Source: an uncultured Collinsella sp.
GTDB taxonomy: Bacteria; Actinomycetota; Coriobacteriia; Coriobacteriales; Coriobacteriaceae
Length of the DNA: 64,000 nt
Direction: 5' to 3'
NCBI GenBank assembly: GCA_902478545.1
Contig: CABSLA010000007.1
Location: 1 to 64,000 of the forward strand
Part shown: positions 57,712 through 64,000 of the stretch, one piece after another
Numbering within the stretch: position 1 is the first letter of the stretch
Layout of the letters: each line of letters opens with the position of its first letter
The notes under the pieces: generated by a model
Database searches by the model: none
Told to the model about the DNA's origin: nothing
What the model saw: only the letters and a program-made list of their open reading frames with translations
Position numbers and translations under genes: made by a program

Positions 57712-58713
57712 CTATCGGGAGTCGGCGTAGGGTTTTGTTGTCGGAATGCCGTAACCGCGCATCATGGCACCGAACGATTCTACGTCGTAGGTGTCCGAAA
57801 GTTTGAAGTGAATGACGTTGTGGCCCATGGCACGAAGGTTCGCGTCGCGCATGAGGGCCGCTCGATAGGTTTTTGCCGCCGCTTGCTCTGGATCATCTTG
57901 AGCTTCGTCTTCAAACTTACCCAGCCCATGCAGCTCTGCCAGCGTCCATGAGCCGTCTGGCATCTGCCAGCCATAATCTGCTAGATAATAACCAGCGTTT
58001 CCCGGTCGCGTTATCTCAACTTGAAGCTCAGGCGCGGCAACCCCAGCGAGAATCATCGCTGCTCTCGCCTCGGACTCGCCACCATTGTCTGACCTGCCGT
58101 CCATATGCTCAAAAACGTCAAAAGCACGCGCGATGCCATGCAACCCTCGGCAATTTGCCTGCGCATATGCTCGCAGCTCTTCACGTTCGACATCGTACTC
58201 ACGGGCCAAGCCATCGACATAGCCCAGCGCATAGCGAAAGGCGCTCGTTCGGGCGATATCAACAACCGTTCGATACGGATCCGTCAGCGTAAACAGACCG
58301 AGCCGCCACACTTCGCCCGCCCGCCAGCGCTTATATTCAACGAACTCATACGTATCACGCCTTGTAGACCGTGGCAGCAGCACTTGCACTTTATCCAGAA
58401 GCGAATAAGCCGAGCCGATGCCATAGAGCAGCGCTGCCGTCGATCCGCAAAACACAGCATCCGGTTCAACGACCGCAATAGCGGATGTCAGCTGAAAGAT
58501 GCGATCTTCAACCCCAAGATTATTCCAATAGACCGGATCCGCATACACGTGGTTGTAAAGACGAAGCATGAGCTCTTCCTGCATAAGCTCGCGCGCACGG
58601 CGTTCTTCCCAAGGATCAATTGTTATAAGCAGCTGTCCATCTTGATGAATTCCAAGGGCCGAGAATAGCATCCTTGCATATGACTGCGGAAAATGTTTGC
58701 CTTTATCGAGCAT
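57712..58713 (-). CDS. AbiEi-like protein with C-terminal nuclease-like (Vsr/DUF559-type) domain
   Basis: A protein of about 333 residues. The N-terminal half has the look of AbiEi-type proteins (AVVEPDAVFCGSTAALLYGI, VQVLLPRSTRRD, LGLFTLTDPYRTVVDIARTS). The C-terminal 120 residues match the pattern of Vsr/DUF559 nucleases: ESEARAAMILAG, LADYGWQMPDG and LAELHGLGKFEDE, i.e. E, D and E-x-x-G-x-x-K positions of a PD-(D/E)xK fold. In Actinobacteria such fusions are common and their role (toxin-antitoxin, defence or DNA repair) is not known. Start taken at MLDKGKHF behind GGGG; ATG/GTG codons up to 58734 are possible. It stands next to a toxin-antitoxin pair. Confidence 0.65.
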   Translation of the reverse strand: MLDKGKHFPQSYARMLFSALGIHQDGQLLITIDPWEERRARELMQEELMLRLYNHVYADPVYWNNLGVEDRIFQLTSAIAVVEPDAVFCGSTAALLYGIGSAYSLLDKVQVLLPRSTRRDTYEFVEYKRWRAGEVWRLGLFTLTDPYRTVVDIARTSAFRYALGYVDGLAREYDVEREELRAYAQANCRGLHGIARAFDVFEHMDGRSDNGGESEARAAMILAGVAAPELQVEITRPGNAGYYLADYGWQMPDGSWTLAELHGLGKFEDEAQDDPEQAAAKTYRAALMRDANLRAMGHNVIHFKLSDTYDVESFGAMMRGYGIPTTKPYADSR

Positions 58714-58898
58714 GGCCAACCCCATAACCATCACGGCGGAGAGAATACCATTACGCTATCGCATGCTTCCGTCCGCAGGCCTTGCCAAAAGCTGACCAAA
58801 AGCTTGACGTCGCAGGTCAAGGCTTCAAAAAATATTTCCACTCTCGGTAGACGGTCGCTACGACCCTCCCAACGGCATCAAAATCCAACCTTACAAAT

Positions 58899-58965
58899 AG
58901 TTGCGGTGAAATACGGACTACATAGGCCATAAAAGCCGAAAAACAGTCCGTATTTCACCGCAACT
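58899..58965. repeat. TTGCGGTG palindrome, copy 6
   Basis: Perfect 21-bp arms (58899-58919 and 58945-58965, core GTTGCGGTGAAATACGGACT) with a 25-base loop. It lies upstream of the AbiEi-like gene; the rest of 58735-59010 shows no gene. Confidence 0.85.
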
Positions 58966-59009
58966 TAGGTGGGGCGTGGGGCGGCATCGATTCCCGACAC
59001 CCGTACACT

Positions 59010-59050
59010 TACGAAAACGGCTCTGATTCCTAAAAGGAACCAGAGCCGTT
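59010..59050 (-). terminator. Terminator of the tRNA-Pro/tRNA-Gly transcript
   Basis: AACGGCTCTGATTCC pairs with GGAACCAGAGCCGTT (one mismatch) around a 5-base loop and is followed on the minus strand by TTTTCGT, 11 bases past the tRNA-Gly 3' end. Confidence 0.75.
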
Positions 59051-59061
59051 CATCTATCTTA

Positions 59062-59135
59062 TGGAGCGGGCGACGGGAATCGAACCCGCGTCATCAGCTT
59101 GGAAGGCTGGGGTTCTACCATTGAACTACGCCCGC
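59062..59135 (-). tRNA. tRNA-Gly (anticodon TCC)
   Basis: Acceptor stem GCGGGCG/CGCCCGC, D-arm TAGTTCAATGGTAGAAC, anticodon loop CTTCCAA, T-arm GGTTCGATTCC, discriminator U and encoded CCA. It follows tRNA-Pro by 6 bases in one transcript. Confidence 0.95.
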
Positions 59136-59141
59136 AAGATA

Positions 59142-59218
59142 TGGTCGGGACGACAGGATTTGAACCTGCGACATCCTGCTCCCAAAGCAGGCGCGCTACC
59201 AAACTGCGCCACGTCCCG
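59142..59218 (-). tRNA. tRNA-Pro (anticodon TGG)
   Basis: Acceptor stem CGGGACG/CGTCCCG, D-arm GGCGCAGTTTGGTAGCGC, anticodon loop TTTGGGA (TGG), T-arm GGTTCAAATCC and encoded CCA after an A discriminator. It is the first of two tRNAs in the transcript. Confidence 0.95.
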
Positions 59219-59309
59219 AAGGTGTTGAGCAGCTAAGGTCTAAACCTTGCGTGTCCCAAAGCGAAGGAAATTATAGGGGAGACTCCCCGCCTGTGCAAGC
59301 ATTGATGCC

Positions 59310-60668
59310 TTAGCTCCTCGAATGTGCAACAAAACGACTATGGAGCAGACCGATCACAAATGCCACCACGGCAACCGGCGCCCACGCGGCTCCAATGTCC
59401 GCCAGCGGCAGTGCATCGAATGGCAGCCACGCGCCCGCAAAGAACGCATCGCGGACCGAGGTGATCACACTCTGCACAGCAACCACGCCGCCGACCCAGA
59501 CCCACACCTGCGGATGCGCGTCGCAAAAACCATGCACCAGACCCATCAGTACCAGCACAATGGCAACGGGGTACAAGGCGTTGAGCATGGGCACCGAGAA
59601 CATGAGGATCACGTCGAGGCCCACGTTGGAAAGCACGCACGAAAACGCTGCGAACACAAAGGCGAGAACCGCAAAGGGACGGCGCATGACCTCCTCGGAA
59701 GCCTCCGCTCCCCCTTCGACCACATACGTCTCGCAGAAGTAACGCGAGCAGCAGCTGATAAGGCCAATGCAAACATTCATGCAGGCAAGGAAGAAAATGG
59801 CGAAGACCACGACCGTGCCGGCAAGGCCAAAGTGCATGGAGGCAGAGCGAGCAAGGATGGCAGCGCCGTTGGTGGCATCGGGCATTACGGTGCCGAGCTG
59901 CATACCGGCAAGGCCCAAGCCGCAGTAGATGATGGCCATAAGCACGCCGGCGATCACACCGGAACGCGAAATCTCGAAGGCCACGCGCTTGTCATCGGTA
60001 ACACCCAACTCGTGGATGGTCTCGGCGATGATGATGCCGAAGGCGAGCGACGCGAGCAGGTCCATGGTCTGATAGCCAGTCAGAAAGCCCTGCACGGCGG
60101 CGCCTGCATCGTAGGGAGCCTGAGGCGCGGCAGCCGGTCCCAGCGGCGAGATCACGGCAGCACCCACGACCAGCACGATGAGCGCAATGAGCGCGGGGCC
60201 CGTAATGCGGCCGAGCACGCGCGTGATGACACCTGGGCGCAGCGTGAGCACAAACGCGACGACGAAGAACCCGATGGCAAACACCAGACGTGCTGCGCCG
60301 AGCGAAACGCCCTCGGGCAGCAGCGGCACCAGCATTTCGAACGCTGTAGAGCTTGTACGCGGAATGGCCAGGCACGGACCGATGGCCAGGTAGACCGCCG
60401 CAACGAAGAATTCGCCAAACTTAGGATGCACGCGGCCGGCAAGCTCGCGCGCCGTTCCGGCGAGCGCGACGGCGATAAAGCCCATAACGGGCAGACCGAT
60501 AGCGGCAATCAAAAAGCCGATCATGGCAAGCGGCGTGGCTGTGCCGGCCTGAAGTGCCAGCAACGGCGGAATGATGAGGTTACCAGCGCCAAAGAGCATC
60601 GAGAACAGCGCAATGCCGACGGTAACGACATGGTCGGAGCGCAGGCCGCGCGGGGCGGATGAGGCCAT
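59310..60668 (-). CDS. brnQ: Branched-chain amino acid transport carrier BrnQ
   Basis: A 452-residue LIVCS-family symporter for leucine, isoleucine and valine with about twelve helices. N-terminal motif ALFSMLFGAGNLIIPPLL and the segment TGYQTMDLLASLAFG are characteristic. It uses a cation gradient. The start MASSAPRG follows GAAAGG; 19 more codons in the longest frame overlap the terminator of the upstream csd gene. Single-gene unit. Confidence 0.92.
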   Translation of the reverse strand: MASSAPRGLRSDHVVTVGIALFSMLFGAGNLIIPPLLALQAGTATPLAMIGFLIAAIGLPVMGFIAVALAGTARELAGRVHPKFGEFFVAAVYLAIGPCLAIPRTSSTAFEMLVPLLPEGVSLGAARLVFAIGFFVVAFVLTLRPGVITRVLGRITGPALIALIVLVVGAAVISPLGPAAAPQAPYDAGAAVQGFLTGYQTMDLLASLAFGIIIAETIHELGVTDDKRVAFEISRSGVIAGVLMAIIYCGLGLAGMQLGTVMPDATNGAAILARSASMHFGLAGTVVVFAIFFLACMNVCIGLISCCSRYFCETYVVEGGAEASEEVMRRPFAVLAFVFAAFSCVLSNVGLDVILMFSVPMLNALYPVAIVLVLMGLVHGFCDAHPQVWVWVGGVVAVQSVITSVRDAFFAGAWLPFDALPLADIGAAWAPVAVVAFVIGLLHSRFVAHSRS

Positions 60669-60691
60669 AGGCACACCTTTCGGGTCGAAAC

Positions 60692-60722
60692 AAAAACGGG
60701 ACGGGCAAAAACACCCGTCCCG
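60692..60722 (-). terminator. Terminator of the selD operon
   Basis: CGGGACGGG and CCCGTCCCG form a perfect 9-bp stem with an 8-base loop, followed on the minus strand by TTTTTG, 15 bases after the cysteine desulfurase stop. Confidence 0.8.
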
Positions 60723-60736
60723 CAAGTATATACGCT

Positions 60737-61876
60737 CTAGTAGGCTAAATCGCGCAAAGCGTCAACCGCGGTGTCGACTTCCTCGGCCGTGTTGAAATAC
60801 CCAAACGAGAAGCGAACGATACCCTGGCGCTCGGTCCCGAGCGCGCGGTGCATGAGCGGAGCGCAATGGGCACCGGGGCGCGTCGCAATCCCCCACCCTT
60901 GCATAAGCGCGTCCGAGATCTCGGCAGAGTCGATATCGCCCACGTTGAGCGACACGATCGCCGAGCGCGTTAGCTGGTCAAAGGCGCCGTAGAGCTTAAT
61001 ACCCGGAATCTCGCGCACACCGGCAAGGAAGCGATCAGCGAGCGCACGCTCACGCGCCGCAATCGCCTCGACCCCGCCTTGTGCCTCGATAAAGTCGAGG
61101 CCGGCAGAAAGTCCCGCGATGCCGTGACCGTTGAGCGTGCCCGCCTCAAGTCGCGTGGGCCACTCAAGCGGCTGCAGCGCATCGAAGCTGTGCACGCCCG
61201 TGCCGCCCATGGCCCACGGAGCCACGTCAACGCCCTCCGCCACGGCCAGCCCGCCGGTGCCTTGAGGTCCCATGAGCCCTTTGTGGCCGGTAAAGCACAC
61301 AACATCGAGCCCCATGGCATCCATGTCAATCTTCGCCGTACCGGCAGACTGCGAGGCGTCGACGATCACCAGCGCACCGGCCGCATGGGCCATGGCCGCC
61401 ACGCGCGCAATGTCGACCGCGTTGCCGGTCACATTGGAGGCGTGCGTCACCACCACAGCACGCGTACCGGGCGTGACCAACCGCTCGAGCTCGTCGTAGT
61501 CGAGCACGCCGCTCGCATCGCAGCCCGCATGCTCAACCGTCACACCCTGTTCCGTCGCCAGGCGGTTGAGCGGACGCAGCACGGAGTTATGCTCGAGCAC
61601 CGTCGTGACCACACGGTCGCCGGGACGCACCACGCCATTGATGACGGTGTTGAGCGCCGCGGTGGAGTTGGGCGTAAAACAAACATGGTCAGCACGCGGG
61701 CAGCCCAGCAAGCGCGCAAGCTTGGCGCGGCAACCATGAATCGTACGCGCGGCATCGAGGGCACCTGACGTGGCGCCGCGCCCGGCATTGCCGAGCGAAC
61801 ACATCGCCTGCGTCACGGCGCCGATGACCGTCTGCGGCTTGTGCATGGTCGTCGCCGCGTTATCCAGGTAGATCAC
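60737..61876 (-). CDS. Cysteine desulfurase/selenocysteine lyase-like protein (SufS/Csd type)
   Basis: A 379-residue PLP enzyme. The PLP lysine is in VCFTGHKGLMGPQGTGG and the active-site cysteine in TRPGAHCAPLMH, the group II (SufS-like) form. Next to selD and yedF such enzymes are thought to mobilise selenium or sulfur for selenophosphate synthesis or cofactor selenation. Start is the GTG of MIYLDNAATT, overlapping the stop of the DUF3343 gene (GTGA) and with GGGAGG 7 bases upstream; a GTG five codons earlier is less likely. Confidence 0.88.
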   Translation of the reverse strand: MIYLDNAATTMHKPQTVIGAVTQAMCSLGNAGRGATSGALDAARTIHGCRAKLARLLGCPRADHVCFTPNSTAALNTVINGVVRPGDRVVTTVLEHNSVLRPLNRLATEQGVTVEHAGCDASGVLDYDELERLVTPGTRAVVVTHASNVTGNAVDIARVAAMAHAAGALVIVDASQSAGTAKIDMDAMGLDVVCFTGHKGLMGPQGTGGLAVAEGVDVAPWAMGGTGVHSFDALQPLEWPTRLEAGTLNGHGIAGLSAGLDFIEAQGGVEAIAARERALADRFLAGVREIPGIKLYGAFDQLTRSAIVSLNVGDIDSAEISDALMQGWGIATRPGAHCAPLMHRALGTERQGIVRFSFGYFNTAEEVDTAVDALRDLAY

Positions 61877-62124
61877 CGCACGACCTCCCACATATCGATC
61901 ACGGTAAAGCCCTCGGTGGGAACGCCTGCCGCGGCAAGCTCGCCGCGTAGCAGCTCCTCATCTGCAGGCAGGGCTTTCCACGCCAGACCGCAGCCAGCGG
62001 CGACCTCCCCGGGCACGGGAATCGTTCGCCCGGGAAGGCCGCGCTCGATACACAGGGACTCGCAGCCCATGGCGGCCGCCGTGGTGGGAAACGTGATGAC
62101 AAGCGCCGGGCGCTTCTCCCTCAT
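61873..62124 (-). CDS. DUF3343 (putative Se/S carrier) protein
   Basis: An 83-residue protein that is little more than the DUF3343 domain: LVITFPTTAAAMGCESLCIERG, GRTIPVPGEVAAGCGLAWKALP with the conserved Cys-x3-Cys and GCG. It is coupled to the cysteine desulfurase (4-base overlap) and follows yedF by 19 bases. It probably carries or guides the chalcogen between desulfurase and SelD or YedF; this is inference from gene order. Confidence 0.82.
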   Translation of the reverse strand: MREKRPALVITFPTTAAAMGCESLCIERGLPGRTIPVPGEVAAGCGLAWKALPADEELLRGELAAAGVPTEGFTVIDMWEVVR

Positions 62125-62143
62125 GGCAACTCCAACCAATACG

Positions 62144-62770
62144 CTACGGGCGCACGACGCGCACGGCCTGCTCCATCTTCTCCACGATCACGTACATGTT
62201 GGTGACCTCGCCCACCGCAAGCTGGTCTTTAATGCCATAGTGGTCGAGGCAGGTACCGCAGGTGAGAATCTCGACACCCTGCTCGGCCAGGCCCTTCAGG
62301 TCATCGAGCACCGGCGAGCCCTCGACGGTGAGCTTGGCGCCGCCGTTGTAGAACAGCATAGTCGCGGGCAGCTCCTCCTGCTGCGTCACGGCAAAGATAA
62401 ACGCCTTCATGAGCTTGTGGCCCAACTCGTCGTCGCCACGGCCCATGCAATCGGTGTAGACGGAAATGACGAGTTTGCCCTTGCCGGCGCTGGCGTCGCA
62501 AAAAGCAACACCGTCCTGCTCGGGGTCCGCAACGGCCACGGCACCGGCGGTCACGACAGTCACGTGCCACTCGGCGTCCGAGATCTTCTCGACCGAGGCC
62601 GTGCAGCCCTTCTCCTGCGCCATCTTGGAGATGTTCTTGACGGCGGTCTCGTTATCGACCGCAGTCACGACGGCGCCCTCGCCATTAAGCTGTTTCAGGG
62701 CTTTGAGCGTCTTGACGACGGGCAGCGGGCAGGCATCGCCCATGGCATTGACTTCAATCTTGGTAGACAT
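62144..62770 (-). CDS. yedF: Selenium metabolism protein YedF (TusA-DsrE fusion)
   Basis: A 208-residue protein with an N-terminal TusA-like domain (MGDACPLPVVKTLKAL, Cys-Pro-Leu-Pro) and a C-terminal DsrE-like domain (VISVYTDCMGRGDDELGHKLM, FYNGGAKLTVEGS and LTCGTCLDHY with the CGTC pair). It is commonly found beside selD and is called a sulfurtransferase-like selenium metabolism protein. GAAAGGAATTTGCT precedes the ATG, which is 67 codons inside the longest frame. It is 61 bases after selD; a small CCGTTCT hairpin (62792-62807) is in between. Confidence 0.88.
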   Translation of the reverse strand: MSTKIEVNAMGDACPLPVVKTLKALKQLNGEGAVVTAVDNETAVKNISKMAQEKGCTASVEKISDAEWHVTVVTAGAVAVADPEQDGVAFCDASAGKGKLVISVYTDCMGRGDDELGHKLMKAFIFAVTQQEELPATMLFYNGGAKLTVEGSPVLDDLKGLAEQGVEILTCGTCLDHYGIKDQLAVGEVTNMYVIVEKMEQAVRVVRP

Positions 62771-62831
62771 AGCAAATTCCTTTCGAAAGAACCGTTCTAG
62801 AGAACGGCAAACAGTTACATAAACGTGCGGG

Positions 62832-63881
62832 CTAGCGAACAACGCGGACGGCAGGACCGCCCGGCTCCGCCTCGCACACGCGCCCGACAACGGCCGCGAT
62901 GCGCCCCTCGGCATGCAGGCGACGCGCAAGCTCATCCGTATCGGCAGCAGGCGCCGCGATGAGCAAACCACCAGACGTCTGCGGATCGTATAGCGCGTCG
63001 AGCATGCCCGGCTCCAGGTCCTCGCCGGCAGCTACACGCGGGCCAAAGAAGTCCTGGTTGCGGTAGGAGCCCGCGGGGATAATGCCAAGGCGTGCCATGT
63101 CGAGCACTTGGTCAAAGAGCGGCACCACTCCCGACGCAAGCTCAATCTGCACGCCCGAGCCCTCGGCCATCTCGCACGCGTGCCCGATCAGGCCAAAGCC
63201 CGTAATGTCGGTGCAGCCGTGAAGTTCGAGCCCCTCGGCCAGACGAATCGGCGCCTCGTTGAGGGTGCGCATCGAGTCGAACATCGGACTGGCGTCATCC
63301 TGTTCGATGAGCTCGCCCTTAATTGCCGTAGTGATGATGCCCGAGCCGATCGCCTTGGTCAGCAGCAGAACATCGCCCACGCGTGCGCCGCTGTTGGCGA
63401 GCATGCGGTCGAGCGCGACAAAGCCGCTCACGGACAGGCCGTACTTGGGCTCGTCGTCGTTGATGGTATGGCCGCCCGCGATGGAGCAACCCGCCTCGAC
63501 GCATTTGTCGGCGCCGCCCGCCAGAATCTGACCGGCAACCTCGATGCCCAGACAACTGGGTATGCAGAGTAGGTTCATGGCATGGCTCGGCCGCCCGCCC
63601 ATGGCGTAGATGTCCGACAGCGAGTTGGCCGCGGCAATCTGGCCAAACAGAAACGGGTCGTCGACCATCGGCGGGAAGAAGTCGATGGACTGCACAAGCC
63701 CCAGGTTCTCCCCTACGCGGAAGACGCTCGCATCGTCAGAGGTATCGAACCCCACGAGCAAGTTGTCGTTATGCACATTGGGTAAATCGCCCAGGACCTG
63801 GGCGAGGGCTCCGGGGGCCAACTTAGCGGCTCAACCGCTCGCGGCCGTCATAGACGTGAGCTTAATCTGATCGTCAGCCAT
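62832..63881 (-). CDS. selD: Selenide, water dikinase SelD, itself a selenoprotein
   Basis: A 349-residue enzyme that makes selenophosphate from selenide and ATP. Read from the ATG at 63881 (behind GAGAGGAGGTATCG), codon 17 is UGA (63833-63831) in TAASG-Sec-AAKLAPGAL, the place of the catalytic Cys17 of E. coli SelD. Ending the gene at the UGA would leave a frame beginning at a TTG four codons later, which lacks the active site. The rest matches the family (FDTSDDASVF, SIDFFPPMVDDPFLFGQIAA, GGHTINDDEPKYGLSV). It heads the selD-yedF-DUF3343-csd operon. Confidence 0.95.
63790..63830 (-). promoter_or_regulatory. Candidate SECIS element of selD
   Basis: Directly after the UGA the mRNA has a GC-rich stretch with GGAGC beginning 18 bases after the UGA (63812-63808), the same GG spacing as in fdhF. 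A short stem GGC/GCC or a longer GGGC/GCCC pairing is possible; the fold is less clear than in fdhF. Confidence 0.5.
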
Positions 63882-63950
63882 CGATACCTCCTCTCAAACA
63901 CAAACAATGCATCCCAGTATACGCATGAACGCGCTTCCACGGCCGATACA

Positions 63951-64000
63951 TCACCCTAGCGCCTGTGCGCGAATCGCCGCCTTGATTATCGACTTCATCC
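63951..64000 (-). CDS. Possible 3' end of a gene running off the window
   Basis: On the minus strand the last 16 codons read MKSIIKAAIRAQALG and stop at 63953-63951. This looks like a plausible basic C-terminus, and no other gene occupies the space, but so short a piece cannot be identified. The alternative is non-coding upstream sequence of selD. Confidence 0.25.
   Translation of the reverse strand, partial: MKSIIKAAIRAQALG

Noticed and set aside
59062..59218. Integrative element attached to the tRNA genes
   Set aside because: No integrase gene and no duplicated tRNA 3' end were seen nearby.

Overview
The window comes from a high-GC, Gram-positive anaerobe of the Coriobacteriia, most probably a Collinsella-like gut bacterium. 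This is inferred from the gene families and their order: a selenium-dependent formate hydrogenlyase, anaerobic FAD/DUF1667 oxidoreductases, a fused molybdenum hydroxylase and a LoaP-type antiterminator next to a glycan operon. No 16S gene or database search was available. Most genes are on the minus strand.

Region 1 (1-11.6 kb): a broken IS256 transposase lies beside a surface-polysaccharide operon read right to left. The operon starts with a NusG-paralogue antiterminator and an undecaprenyl-phosphate sugar transferase, then glycosyltransferases, a pyruvyl transferase, a ferredoxin/F420-hydrogenase-beta protein, a Wzy polymerase and a Wzx flippase. The distal part looks AT-rich by eye, as expected of transferred glycan genes.

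Region 2 (11.6-34 kb): housekeeping and metabolism. It holds thrS, a zinc-ribbon membrane protein, a GlpA-like/FAD-oxidoreductase/DUF1667 operon, an Xaa-Pro peptidase, folC, valS, clpX-clpP-tig, tRNA-Leu, a two-gene molybdenum hydroxylase and gdhA. The intergenic spaces are unusually rich in palindromic repeats.

Region 3 (33.9-56.4 kb): a selenium/molybdenum/formate island. From right to left: a 4-cluster ferredoxin, fdhF with an in-frame UGA selenocysteine codon, a Hyf/Hyc-type group 4 [NiFe] hydrogenase with its antiporter-like membrane subunits, maturation proteins HycH and HycI, a FocA-type formate channel, a second molybdopterin oxidoreductase, selA, selB, the tRNA-Sec gene, mobA and a Cys-rich DUF3343 protein. 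Together these would import formate, oxidise it with selenoprotein FdhF, pass electrons through ferredoxin subunits to the hydrogenase and make H2, with the membrane arm possibly pumping ions. The same block supplies the selenocysteine insertion machinery.

Region 4 (56.8-64 kb): a RelB/DinJ-PIN toxin-antitoxin pair, an AbiEi-like protein with a nuclease-like C-terminus, tRNA-Gly and tRNA-Pro, a BrnQ transporter, then a selenium donor operon (selD, yedF, DUF3343, cysteine desulfurase). SelD is itself a selenoprotein: its active-site codon 17 is UGA.

The least explained signal is the repeats: two regular arrays of 15-16 bp sites in alternating orientation (14.2 kb, 28.1 kb), six copies of a TTGCGGTG palindrome, a pair of nested hairpins flanking valS, and several one-off long inverted repeats.
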